Under the pieces are notes generated by a model, which was given only the letters and a program-made list of their open reading frames with translations, did not search any database and was not told where the DNA came from. From contig NC_026501.1 in NCBI RefSeq assembly GCF_000182925.2, positions 7,543,917 to 7,607,916 on the forward strand: a stretch of 64,000 nucleotides of DNA, written 5' to 3'. Below are positions 1 to 11,168 of the stretch, piece after piece (positions within the stretch are counted from its first letter, which is position 1; every line of letters begins with the position of its first letter). The DNA is from Neurospora crassa OR74A. Its lineage: Eukaryota > Ascomycota > Sordariomycetes > Sordariales > Sordariaceae. A program made the translations under genes and the position numbers.

Positions 1-589
1 CAAGCTTTTCACTTTTCTCACTGACCTGAGGGTTTGTTTCCGAGTCCCGTTGTCGCTGTTGCGTTGTTGGAGTCTCGATATCGACGACTGGGTCCGAAAA
101 GGGAACGCTCACGTTGCGGCAGGGGACCTCGGCGCCCCTTTGTGTCGGCGTCAACCACGGGAACCTGGATCGAACGGTCCGGTACAGTTACAGTCCTGAG
201 ACCGCGTACCGTACTTTGGAGACGGACGACGGAAATACCTGCTGAATCCGTCGCATGTAGACATGGCAGCCCTCAGTAAGCATGACTAGCCTTCCTCCCT
301 CTTGTTCCTTTCATCACATCCGGCTTCCGCTTCATTCCATCCCACCCACCCACCTTCGTTCGCAGTTTCCCGCTCGTCTCAATGCGGCCACTCCCCTCCA
401 TCAATCTCTCCAGCTTATCATCACTCCTTCACCCCAAACCCTACCTGACTATGAACGTCCGTCCTGCTGTGCATGACGCTGCTGCATCTTGTCTACCGGC
501 ACTTCCAGCATTATGGAATGAACCTTGCCTTGAACACGCTGAATCTGCCTTCAAACTATCCATTGGTCGTGACCCGTTAAGCTGATATT
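1..589. other. upstream region and probable 5' leader of the C2-domain gene
   Basis: No convincing coding region. The part from about 285 to 470 is pyrimidine-rich (runs of C and T, several ccaccc blocks), as is common upstream of fungal translation starts. Short reading frames here have no recognisable protein content. Confidence 0.4.
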
Positions 590-2889
590 ATGCTTCACAT
601 TCCTCTAGTCGGCAAGGGTAAAAAGGTTCGTATTGACCCATTTCCTTCTGGTTACCTACAGGGACACACAGTACTAATACCTTTGCTCTAGCCCAAGTTT
701 GAACTACACCTCAAGGCATGTCGTCCTCAATTTGAAGCTCGCTTTAGGTCGTCGTCTAACTCCAGCCCCAGATCTATGATTTGAACAATGTGCCACTGGT
801 CTCTGGAGGGTCCCTGATCAAATGGCACTTCCCACATAGCATTCACTCGGAGCACCGTGGCAAGACGCAGAGATGCCCTATTGCCAACCACCGAGTTGAG
901 TACAGCTACTCAAAGGTCATCCCTATCCGCATCGCTGTCGATCGTAACAACAACCTCACGGAATGCCCGATCGAGTTTGAGGTTCTGCAGCTCTTCAACA
1001 CCAATGGCACAGTAAACGGCAATGGCCCAGCTCCGGCCCGGGAAGAGAAAACCACTCTAGGTGTCGTCCGCCTCAATCTAGCCGAGTATGTCGAGGAGAG
1101 TGAAACCATCCTCCGGGATGGTGTTGGAGCCGGCTTCATTCCGTTTCTCGGATCTCCGGGTGGCCCGGCAGCGGTCGATTTCCGGTTCGGGCACATCCGT
1201 AATCGCAGCTCACTAAGCGCGGTAACACCGGCACCAGCGGACGCTAACAGTCCCCAGTATCTACGGCCTGATGCAGAGGAAAAGGAGCAGGAACGTCCCA
1301 TGACAGCCATGACCACCAAGACGTTCGCCACAACAACCACGGCGACCCCGGCAGAGGACGTCCAAGACGGCGTGGTGCGCCGCTACCTGATGCAGGACAG
1401 CAAGATCAACTCAACACTCAAGATCAGCATCCTCATGATCCAAGTCGAAGGCGAGCGCAACTTCATCGCCCCGCCGCTCAAGACGGCTCCCGTTTTCGGT
1501 GGCATCGCCGGCCTCGTGGCGGGCGACGTGCTGGACCCCAACGCCGACGCCCACAACTTCGCCCGCAACCACCATCAAGCCGCGGCCGACCTGGCACTGG
1601 GCCAGTTACCCAGTCTCAGCCACAAGTCGCGGGACGTGTTTGAATTGCAGGACTGCTACCGTCGGGTACTAGCTGCCAGCTGGGAATCCCAGCCGGGCGA
1701 GCTGACAGCTGACCAGTGCATCGAGGATATTTTCTCTGGAGGCGACGGGTTCCGAACGGACATGTCTTCAGCAGCGAACACCCCTACGCCCATCACGCGC
1801 GGTCGCGGCGGGCACAGCAATAACGCTCACAGCTTCGGGGACCGAGACGGTGAATTACGGGCGGGACACCGGAAGAAGCACAGTTTCGGAGGAGGACATG
1901 GCCACCACTTCCGCTCCACCTCGGGCCAGTACTACCGAGACCAGCGAGACAAGCTCGCGGCCGCCATTTCCCTAGGACTGGGTGGCACTCCGGTGGCGCC
2001 AACAACTCCCGGACCAAATAGATCCAACACCTTCCGCACCCCGAGCGCCAGTTCCGCTCGATCCCGCCACCCCCGGCACCGCGATGAACCCACCAGCGGC
2101 TCGGCTTCTGGAGACGAAGACAGCGGCAGCAACGGCAACAGTAATTACAACAAAGATACCCTCCGCCCACAAACCGCTGCCCCCTCACGAACCCAAACCC
2201 CAGGAAGCATGGCTCGCATAAGGCGGCACATCCGCCACCACAGCGGAACAAGTGATAAGAGCATTCGAACCATGATGACGGAGCAGCAACAACAAAACGA
2301 CCAAGAAGGAGGCGCCGCCGACAAAGATAACTGGTATAACATCAACAACTACGGTTTCACCCGGGACCCCCGGGGAGCGGCAGACGAAGCCAATAACCTC
2401 AGAAACCTGCTCAACAGCCTCAACAACCACAACAACAATCCAAATTTCCTTAACGGCAATGGTTACAACAACCGCCCCGCGACCTCCGCTTCTACCGTCA
2501 ATAAAATCAATACCTCCCTCAACAACGGCCTCTCCCCCGCCTTCCGCGACCTGGGCAAGATGCTTTCCCCCGCTGCTCCCGTCGGCCCCACTCTCGCTCC
2601 CCATTTGAACTCCCCCTATCAATTCCAAGACGCTGCTTCTTTGGGGGGGATTGTGATCACGGATGGAGACAAACACCCAAGCTATGAAAGTCATATTGGA
2701 AGAATGGATAGTTTTAGGGGACGCGATCGGAGTGATAGTGGCGCTAGTCTGGCGACTTTGTCGCTTGGTAGTGGGGTGGGAAGTGGGAGTGGCAGAGGAG
2801 CGTATGGCTATGGTGGGTATAAGAAAGCGAGACAGGTGGATGAGTTTGAGGTAAGGGAGGATTTGGTTGCTTGGACTATACCGGCATAG
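590..2889 (+). CDS. EEIG1/EHBP1-type N-terminal C2 domain protein
   Basis: Exons 590-625, 692-715 and 772-2889 give 725 residues. The first ~150 residues match the NT-C2 domain of the EEIG1/EHBP1 family: the spliced start reads KPKFELHLK then IYDLNNVPLVSGG, followed by CPIANHRVEY and NNLTECPIEFEVLQ. NT-C2 domains are membrane or protein-binding modules linked to actin and endocytic traffic; a function here is inferred only. The body from about residue 300 is low complexity, with His/Gly, Ser and long Asn-rich stretches (about residues 560-610), and is probably disordered. The start ATG at 590 is chosen because the 12-codon first exon and the 8-codon second exon restore the conserved domain start. 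Intron 1 has donor GTTCGT and branch ACTAATAC; intron 2 (716-771) begins GC rather than GT and has branch TCTAAC. It converges on the next gene, 400 bp away. Confidence 0.88.
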
Positions 2890-3289
2890 GGGACAAGGCC
2901 CTTTTTTTTTGGTCGGAAGAGAGATGGTGGAGGGTTGTGGACTTGAGTGTGATCAGTTCGTGGGATCGATAGATTTTGTTCCTTTTGTGTTGTTTTGTTT
3001 TGTAGCTTCACTTCTTACTTTCCTTTGTAGCGTGGAGTTGTTATAATATATGGTTCTTGGGCTTCAAATTGAACGCCGTTGGTTAGGCAAAGCAAACGCC
3101 AGTAAAATATCAGCGAGAAATCTTTTAGGGGTCTGGCATGTACATCTAAACGCCAGGTATCAAAAAGGCAACTCCTTTCGATGATGTCAAATCTCCTGCA
3201 TGGTCCATCAGAATGCGAGTAACAATAACCTCCCCAACAACCACTTCCTCCCACACTCCCCTCCATTACTTCCCCCTCCCCGAACTCCC
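2890..3289. other. convergent intergenic region (shared 3' ends)
   Basis: Lies between the stop of the + strand C2 gene and the stop of the - strand Rad51-like gene. It holds T-rich stretches (a T9 run near 2900) suitable for 3' end formation, and no gene. Confidence 0.5.
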
Positions 3290-4927
3290 CTATTTAAAAG
3301 CATCAACAACCCTTCCACTCCCCTCCTCAATCTCCACAGCTCCCCATCTCTGCTCCCTACTCCTTCTAGTCAGCCCCTTTCCCTTCCCCTTCCTCTTCCC
3401 CTCTTGCCCCTCTTCATTTCGCCGTCCCGCCTCCTGTTGCTCCCCCTGCCCTTCTTTTTCTTGTTCTTTTTCTTCTTCTTCTCCTCCTTCTCTACTACTA
3501 ACTTTGTCCAAAACCACATCCGAGCCCTCATAAACCCCAAGCTCATCCAGCAATACCTCCACTGCCCATACATACCCACCACCATAACCTCCGTAGCCTC
3601 CTCCTCCTCCTCCGTAAGCACCACCGCCGCGACGAGTCCTGCCCCTGGTAGGCACTTTGGTGCACAATAAATGTAAATCGAGCATCTGGGTGAAGACCAT
3701 TCCGTACGAGGGCTTCATGTTTCTTCTTGCTGCTGACTGGGTTTGTGTTTGGTGAGGATGAAGATGGGTGTTATCATGATGGTTCCTGCCGTATCCCCCT
3801 CCACGTCCTCCATATCCCCCGGGGCCTCTGTAACTTGCAGCAGAAGGCGCACCAGCAGTGTGTCCGCCGACTAAGCCGCCCATGTACCCCGGTGCTGCTG
3901 CCTCTATAGGTGCCAGAGGTGTTGGTGGTGGTGGGTTGAAGATTGAGCGCATGATACTGAGGTCGGGTTGTTTTGGTCCTTTGTTGTTGTTGTTGTCGTC
4001 GAACATCGATATCGAGTTGGTATTGAAGGAGGATGAAGAGGTTGTTGTTGTTGGTGAGGTAGTCGAGTTTAGCATCATCACCAACGGCCCTCTCCGACTA
4101 AGTCCACGAATTTGATCAGAAAGCTGAACCGCCGAGTTATGCGCTGCGGACCTGTCGCTGCCGGTCTTGTTGCGGGTGAAGAGAGTGTTGAGGAGGTGGG
4201 AGGTGTTGGTTATTATGATTAGGTGTGGTAGTAGACCGTCTTCTTTTCTCTCCGTTCCTTTCTCTCCTGTTTCTCCTCCGCCTCGTCTCCCCTCATTCCC
4301 GTCACTATGGCTAACAACAGTCTGCTGCTGCTGCTCAACCTCCTCCAACTCCCTCAAAACCTCCCTCAACCCCTCTGCATCAAAAACCCTCGCCACCAAC
4401 ACCCTCTCCAAACAACGCATGATTACCCCTCTATCCACCTGGTGGTGTGCGTTGCCATTCCCTTGAAGCACCCTAGCCTCACTAACCAATGCCAATCTCA
4501 ACCGAGGGAGCAAAGAAGTCGTGGAAAGTGTCGTGATGATCATGGCCTTTGCTTTTGACCCCGACGACGACGACGATGACGACGACGACGACGACATCAA
4601 CAGCATCCTCGCAACAACCTGCAATCCAATCGCCAACCCAATCGTCTCCTCTTCTTCACAGCTTAGACCGACCACGCAACCCCCCTCGAATCCTCCTCCT
4701 CCAAGTCCTGCGTTGAGGAGAACATGGGAGTCGAGCTCGCGACAGCCGGTGGAGAAGAAGTCATTGCGATCGTGGGTCAGCAGCCGTGAGAGTCTGGGAT
4801 CTTGGGAGAGGAGCAGGGAGGCGGGGAGGGGATGTAGGGTTGGAGGTGTTGGAGGAAGGTGCGATGGGTGGGATGCGTTGCGGTTGCTGTTTTTGCGGAT
4901 GCTGGTGGGTTTGGGGATGGTGGTCAT
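3290..4927 (-). CDS. Rad51/RecA-fold protein with degenerate P-loop
   Basis: Single exon, 545 residues. Residues 56-110 (FFSTGCRELDS, then GGCVVGLSCEEEETIGL) line up with the start of the Rad51/RecA ATPase core used by fungal Rad51-paralogue-like proteins. A Walker-B-like strand follows (HLIIITNTSHLLNTLF), then LVMMLNSTT, and near the C-terminus GMVFTQMLDLHLLCTKVP and a final RWGAVEIEEGSGRVVDAF. These are the usual order of blocks in Rad51-type proteins involved in recombinational repair. The Walker A lysine is missing: the expected GK[ST] is replaced by acidic residues around 91-96, so ATP binding is doubtful. Low-complexity inserts include a Ser run (residues 112-122, from a GAC/GTC repeat at 4562-4598), Gly-Tyr repeats and an acidic/Lys tail. 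The start ATG at 4927 is the first in frame. The family is inferred from motif order; the precise paralogue is unknown. Confidence 0.6.
   Translation of the reverse strand: MTTIPKPTSIRKNSNRNASHPSHLPPTPPTLHPLPASLLLSQDPRLSRLLTHDRNDFFSTGCRELDSHVLLNAGLGGGGFEGGCVVGLSCEEEETIGLAIGLQVVARMLLMSSSSSSSSSSSGSKAKAMIITTLSTTSLLPRLRLALVSEARVLQGNGNAHHQVDRGVIMRCLERVLVARVFDAEGLREVLRELEEVEQQQQTVVSHSDGNEGRRGGGETGEKGTERKEDGLLPHLIIITNTSHLLNTLFTRNKTGSDRSAAHNSAVQLSDQIRGLSRRGPLVMMLNSTTSPTTTTSSSSFNTNSISMFDDNNNNKGPKQPDLSIMRSIFNPPPPTPLAPIEAAAPGYMGGLVGGHTAGAPSAASYRGPGGYGGRGGGYGRNHHDNTHLHPHQTQTQSAARRNMKPSYGMVFTQMLDLHLLCTKVPTRGRTRRGGGAYGGGGGGYGGYGGGYVWAVEVLLDELGVYEGSDVVLDKVSSREGGEEEEKEQEKEGQGEQQEAGRRNEEGQEGKRKGKGKGLTRRSREQRWGAVEIEEGSGRVVDAFK
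4562..4598. repeat. GAC/GTC trinucleotide microsatellite inside coding sequence
   Basis: About a dozen GAC units with one GAT interruption. On the minus strand it encodes the poly-Ser run of the Rad51-like protein, so length changes would alter the protein without a frameshift. Confidence 0.85.
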
Positions 4928-5939
4928 GACTGGACTACCACTCGAGTATAGTTTCTGTGCAGTGTGGCAATGGCGTGGCTCGATGAAGGGTGATGTTTCG
5001 GTGATTGTGTGGGTAAGTAGGGGTTTGTTCCGTCGTAAAAGGAAAAATCAAACTTGGGCTGAGGGGTTGTTGTCATTAGGTATTATAGAGCAGGTTCGAC
5101 GTGGTTTGTTTTGCGACTGGACTTAGTTGTTTGGTAAAAGCCAAAATTTGTCGTGCAAAGAATGGGTGAGTTGGAGACAACATGCAAATTGCGTTGCTTC
5201 AAGAATCTCGGATTAGAAAAACTTCCGTTCGACACTGTAGCAACGAGTTAACACGACACATGGACAAGGTATCTCCATCAGTCAATGATTGCAAATCTCT
5301 AGATGTACCACAGTCCATCATTCGTTTTCTCAAATTTTCAAATAATACATACATACAACAAACACTATTCCATGTTAGTTCAAGGACAGTAAACCGTAGA
5401 ATTCCAAAGGTAATAATGCCCTTAATCATGTGCGAGGTGAACTTGGTATGGTACTGTGCGTTGATTCTCGTTGAAAGCAGCTGCAGGAGGAAACAATGCA
5501 AGAAATAAAAACGACCGCGAAAAACAACCGTCCGATAGAAGGAATCGTCGACTCCCATTGACGTTTTAACAAAAAAACTAAACAGACAGAGAGAAAAGAA
5601 AGATAATAAGAGCACCATAGGAGGGGCGGTCCCAACGAGCACGCCTGTTACTCTCCTCCCATTATTTGCGCACCAAAAGCAAAACATTAGCAATTTTTTT
5701 GTACAGGAGTGTTCCTGCATGCCGCGATCGATTCCTCCAATGTGACTACCGAGAAACAACCCTTGCCCAGAACGGAGGTCCTGCTCGAACGATCCCAGCG
5801 ACCATGTATAGAGCCATATGTCGTGCTTCGCGATTCCTCACGTCAAATATTGGCGTAAAACAACTCAGCAAATTTCCGCTTCAGGTCTTGATGCGAGATC
5901 GTGTCACCATTTCGCCGTTCACCCCACAAATCCTCGTTT
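4928..5939. other. intergenic: promoter side of the Rad51-like gene, 3' side of pal1
   Basis: The region at 4930-5180 is upstream of the minus-strand Rad51-like gene. The part at 5180-5940 follows the pal1 stop and probably holds its 3' UTR. Short reading frames on both strands lack known motifs. I see no gene. Confidence 0.45.
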
Positions 5940-8077
5940 CTACGCAAATTGCGAGGGCACAGGACCAGCGTCAGGGCCGGGAGGGGCCGGACGGGTCCTC
6001 CGTCCGCCCTTCAAGCTCTTCATGCGGCCCAAAATGCCAGTAGGCTTTTGCTGTCCTTCCTCGAGGGTCATGGCCGCATCCGTAGTAGCCCGGCGCTCCA
6101 TGTTGCCTCTAGGGCTGTTGTTGTCGGTCTTCCGCACACTAAAGCCCTCCTCTCCTCCCTTGCCCTGGCTGTATTCTGAAAAGAAGGGGTTGCGTTCAGA
6201 GTTGGGTGTATTCATGCTGTTAGAAGTTCTACCACCCTCGCCGGGGGGGGATCTTGTGTACCCGTAATCTGCGCTGTTGAGTCGGCCTAGAGACTGGAAC
6301 TCTCGCTCGCGGGAGGTGCTCTTGTTGATGTTGCGTATCCGGTGGGCAAGGGACTTCTTGCGCGCCAGACCGTTGGTAGTCAACTCCTGAGCAAGCTCGT
6401 CCTGGCGTTGCTGGATCGCGGTACGCGCAGCCGGTGTGCCCTCCAAGAAAGTCGAAGTGCCAAGTCCCAGGGACTCGTCGCCGTGCATGGCACTGCCGCG
6501 GGAAGTGGGGTCAAAGACGGGCAGCTCATTCTTGGACGGAAGGCCCTTGTCCCTGGTAGTCCAGTCTCTATAGGCCTCTTCGTCGTGTTGACCCATAAAT
6601 GTGGCATGATCGGGCCGGGGGTTCAAAGGTCCAGCACCACCCAGACTGTTGTTCAACGAGCCTTCAGGGAAGGCTTCCATAGGAGCACGTCGACTTCCGT
6701 TCTTGTTCCGGTGGGGGTTAAGAGCATCGAATGGGCCGTCGTGATGGAACACTGTTGATCAATTCTGTTAGCGCTGGAGAGCAAACTTGAATACGGGGAC
6801 AACTCACTTCCGGTTCCGTAAATACTTGTGGCATCAAGCTGGTCGATGATGTCGAGCTTGCGGTTGGTGGGTTTCTTCTCCTTGTTTTCGCGGTGGCGAC
6901 GCTCACGCTCACGCTCACGCCGCCTGGCATCACGAGCCCTCTGCTCTTTCTCATCCTCGGTCAAGTCGAGGACAGACGTATCCGAGTTCCTGCGCGGACG
7001 CCTCTCTGTTCTTCGCTGCTGCGGGGGAGAGTCGATGTCGATGAGTGTGCCGCTACCTCCGTTTCCACGAGGCTTCCTGGAGCGAACGTCTTCCTCTTGA
7101 GAGCGAGAGGGGCGATGAGCGGGAGGAGGTCCTCTGGACTTGGCTACTGGGGGAGGGACAGGTCGGCGGGCGACCGGCGGCGGGGGTGGCTTTGAGCCAG
7201 AAGGTCTGTCATCGAGCGTGATGGAAGCCTACAAAGTCAATGTCAGTCAATCGGTACGACATCAATCTGGCTCCATGATACCCCGCAAATGAGGGTTCCT
7301 TGTGACTTGTTACAGCCGCAGGTGGAAGGATTGGGGGCAACCTACAAACAGGTCCTCGGCCGTGGCAGACGACCTCTTGTCAAAGCCAGACATTGTGTCG
7401 GAAACTGATCGGTTGGTTTGTGCAGTCGGACGAGTGCTGTTGGCAGCTCCAATATCGAGGAAAGGGTTCCGCGAGGTAGGCCTTGGAGGGGGATCGTCGA
7501 ATGGAGATACTTGAGGTCCTGAAGAGGTGGGAGAGGCGCGGTCACGGTTGCGAAAAGGATTGTTTGAATTGAGCGACAAGCCAGCAGCAGACCGCTGATC
7601 TAAATCCCAGGTCAGGGGGAAAACCCAAAGCGTCAGCAAGCCATCAATCAAGGAAGAAAAAGGTGGGTTTAGGGGCAGCGGCACCATGCATGCAAGTGAC
7701 GCTTGTGATAGGGATATGAAACGGCAATCTCCTCGACATGACACAGCGGACTCAACAGCGGAGCGCACTGATAACCCAGGCAGCGCCTAGGACAGCCAAG
7801 AGACCAGCCGAGACCCTCCAATGGAACAGAGATGGACAAAAAAAAACCGGGAAGTGGGAAAAGCGGCAACCTTCACAACATGCCAATGGGTGTGGATCGG
7901 CCGTTTTTATTCTGCTGCAATTGAAGGGGGCCGCTAAACAAAGCCATGCAAACGGGGGGCCATGTGTTTGGGAAAGGGGTAGAAGGGGGAGCAGATCGCC
8001 CAGGGTCGGGTGCTCTGTGGAAAGATATAAAAGGAAACCAGATACTCACCATTCTGCTCCGACTGGAAAAAAGCCAT
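5940..8077 (-). CDS. pal1: Pal1 family cell-morphology protein
   Basis: Four exons (complement of 5940-6751, 6808-7228, 7346-7599, 8050-8077) give 504 residues. Pal1 is a fungal membrane-associated protein of growth sites and endocytic patches needed for normal cell shape. The family core is plain around the last intron: KLDIIDQLDATSIYGTG then MFHHDGPFDALNPHRNKN. The N-terminus (MAFFQSEQN, then DQRSAAGLSLNSNNPFRNRD) carries NPF tripeptides, ligands for EH domains of endocytic adaptors. A Pro-rich region and a highly charged RE/RR helix (around residues 195-220) precede the core. The first exon has only 28 nt; I chose ATG 8077 because the splice at 8049/7600 joins it in frame to the NPF segment with consensus donor GTGAGT and acceptor TTTAG. 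The intron between exons 1 and 2 is long for this organism (450 nt). The family call is firm; the first exon is slightly less certain. Confidence 0.92.
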
Positions 8078-10000
8078 GGTGGGCTAGCTTGTGATGGTTG
8101 GGGGAAGAGGGGGGGGGGGGGGGAGGGAGGGTTGCTGGAATGCAGAGGTGTGCACGTCGTTCGGTTGGTGTTGATGCTGGTGGTTGTTGGATTGCCCGGT
8201 TTGTGTGGCCACCAACGCTGGTTTGTAGGTAGGTAGGTCTGAGCTATCTGAGCAGGTGCCGTATGGTGCCGTATCGCTTCCGGATGCGTGCTGCGGGATG
8301 CGGACGCGCGGTCTGTGATACACGTCTTTAAAGTGTCTTGCGGTTCTGGGTTGCCGTGCCGTGGGCTCGCGTCATACCAGATAAGAAGCTCGGGTTGCGC
8401 ACTTGGCTTTGCAAAATGGACGAATTGCCGGGAGGAGGTGATGGATGGTTTGTCCCTGGCCAAGTATAAAAAGAACTGGCAGCCAACACGTCGATCTCAG
8501 ATGTCCCTTGGAACCTGAATCAGCCAACGGCCGCGGGTTCCGACTGGATGATGAGTCGTGAAGGGCTGTGTTTTGCCACGCAACGCAACGCTGCCACAGC
8601 CGGTGTGTGTGTGTTTGTTAATTGGCGCTCGACCTTGAACTCGATCGAACCCGATTGCGCAGGTTCTTGAAGTGGAATGCCGTGAAGGATGGTTCACTAC
8701 AAATATGCAAGCACTGCTTTCCAAATCGATTGCTGCTGCTCGATCGCGCTTCCTGTTCTGTTGCCGAAGTGGCCGTGGCCTAGCGACACCTTTCAAGCTG
8801 AAAAGTCTATCTTTCTCCCTGTTGTTTTCCGACGTCCCTGGGGTTCCGAATCGGTCCCAGTGATGTGACACGGGTGGGCGGTCGGCTTCTTCTTTGAGGC
8901 GTGGTTGCGAAAAGCGTATTTGGTTTCGGATCGGCTGACACTGCAAGGTGACAGACGATGGGAGTGCGAGACTTGCTGGGCTCGAGGCTGAGCGGAATCT
9001 GGAGCCGGCGGCGCAGGGCTGGGGAGTAGTGGTGGTGTTTGGGATGAATGACGGAGAGAGGGAGCGAAAATAAGAGTAATTAGTTTGGAATGCTTCTTTC
9101 TCGTCGACCGGCCAGGATCGATCGCTGTCGCGGGTAATGGTAAGGTGGGTGTAGCAAGGAGGGTCCTGTATTTGTGTACGGCGGGATGTATACGGGGTGG
9201 TGCCAGGCCGTGGACGCGATCACGCACAAAGGGAGTGCGAATATCGATCCTTGGTGTGGATGTCCTGTGACAAGCAGTCCGGAGGAGTGCGAACAGAAGG
9301 AGAGGAAAAAGGGAGGACCGAGGCGAAGGGATTGTGCTGGCGAGGTCGACTTTGACTTCCCAGCAGTAGTGTCCAGTGCCAGTGGCAGCGTCTTTCGGCG
9401 GGCAGATGCGGGCAGAGTGACCGCGAGCGATCCGGAAAAGGAGATTGCAACGGGAATCGACCGACTTCTCTTGGAGAGTCCTGGGGTGGGCAGACGAGGG
9501 TTCCCGTGCCGGCTGTTACTTGATAGGCGGAGGCGGTGGGGATGGGCGAGGGGAGCGCAATGAGCAATCCCCAACCGAATTGCCAAAGGGTCTCGCTTCA
9601 CCCTTTAATGTATCTTATCTTGCCTGTTTGTTTTCTGGATGGAAATGATATCACGGAAAGAGTAAACAACCAGTGTGATGTAGAAGCCGCCTCTGGTGCA
9701 AGACCACGAGTAGGTATTAGCTGAGCGCGGCCAGCGCGGTACACAGATCACGGCAATATAAAGAAACGGATGGTCACAGGTCACTTTGCGCAAAGAGCGA
9801 CAGGTGACCACGGCGGCGCGGGTGGTGACGATGTTTGTTGCGGGGAATTATGGGTTTCTCTTCTTCAGATGTGGAGGAAAAAAGAGAAGAGAAAAAAAAA
9901 AGCAAGATGAAGCTACTTTGAACAGGCACAGCTTTGGAGAAAATGACGATCTGTGCAACTCGGACTTCGCTCTGAACGGCGGCAACCGGTTGATCTTTCA
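8078..10000. other. upstream region and likely long leader of pal1
   Basis: No gene recognised. It contains a G15 run (8109-8123) immediately upstream of the pal1 start and mixed GC-rich sequence. Reading frames of 60-170 codons occur on both strands but show no family motifs and mostly overlap each other, as expected by chance at this base composition. Confidence 0.4.
8109..8123 (+). repeat. G15 homopolymer
   Basis: Run of fifteen G, about 30 bp upstream of the pal1 start codon (C15 on the coding strand). Confidence 0.85.
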
Positions 10001-11019
10001 TGTCAGCTAATATGAGACTAAATGCCCAACTGAAGCATATCTCCAGATTCGTTGTCCCCAAGACGCACCGGGCTCTCATGCCAGGTGCCGTGGTGGCTTC
10101 TTTTGCCTGGGCGGCTATACCCCTTTGGGATCATCTCCACGCTTGGCCTGCATGATCCATCTCGCCCTGGCTTCTCCATCAATGCAATGTTCCATCGACG
10201 GGCCATCGACGGGAGGCCATCGACACCACTGCACGCCCAGCTGCAAGATGGGCTTTTTTTGGCGGCACTTTTGTCTTGTTGATTTTTCCCGTCCTGTTCT
10301 TTTCTCACATGGGCGGCCCGTCTGTCCAAACGACGTTCGGATGGTCTGATGAATGCCACGTGAGTAACATCTGCGTGTTGACATCGGTCCGTCTGCAAGA
10401 ACAATGTCGTGCTCAGTCCGACTCAATGTTGTCGTTGTATTCCATGGAAGAAAGAGACGGTATGAACCCCAGGTCCCAAGATCCCTAGAGGTAGCGGTCA
10501 TGGTCAACTCGAGCTCTGAGTGGCCAGCCCCACAACCGCTGCCGGTCGCAATGAAAAAGAAGCACTTGAGCAATAAAACCGAGTTGTGCTTCACGTGGAT
10601 AAGGTTAGGGCGTTTCCAAACTGGGGATCCCCATCTTGACGAGATCTTGCTGAGCACTCAGTAACTCCAGCCATCGGAGCCGAATGAAATGCAACTCCCA
10701 CCGAGTCCGAGCTGCTGTTTCAACACGCGCGTATCACCCAAGACTACACCTTCCTACGGTGGTGATGCTGTGCGAAGATCACCAACTGGCTTCCTCCTTG
10801 AATATCTCTCACATTGCTCGATTCCACGTGAAGGAAATGTGGTAGCAGCTGTCTTGCTTTTCTGGGCTTCCAGTGAAGCCCTCACCGCGTGCTTTCCCGC
10901 CCGGTCTCAAGTTCAAACCCTCCTTTAGGAACAGGCCAGCTTCACGTCCCATGTATCTATTTTTGAGGCAGAGGACCGTTCAAGCCGTGACAGGAAGTCG
11001 CTGCATGAGAGCCATCCTT

Positions 11020-11034
11020 CAATGTAGTACCGCA
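11020..11034 (+). repeat. 15-bp direct repeat, copy 1
   Basis: CAATGTAGTACCGCA, repeated exactly at 12111-12125. The first 11 bases also occur at 27669-27679. It overlaps the left arm of the hairpin at 11031. Confidence 0.7.
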
Positions 11035-11168
11035 GAAATTGGGGCCGTTCGTCTTCGGCTGTTCCAACAACCAATAGTGTTTTGGGTTTTGGATCTGCAA
11101 TGCTAAAAGATGCCTCAAACTTGCTTAGGATCCGAACAACCGAGGACGAACGGCCCCCAGTCTCTGCG
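11031..11168. repeat. imperfect inverted repeat (hairpin), arms about 35 bp
   Basis: Arm 11031-11064 is the reverse complement of 11134-11168 apart from one extra base and four substitutions, all of which are transitions. The arms include the shared block GGGGCCGTTCGTC. The loop is about 70 nt. It could be a relic of a small inverted-repeat element; transition-only mismatches would fit RIP mutation, but four sites are too few to prove it. Confidence 0.6.

Noticed and set aside
10115-10657. 180-codon minus-strand frame with a Cys/Arg-rich composition.
   Set aside because: Overlapped by several other frames on both strands; no motif; consistent with chance.
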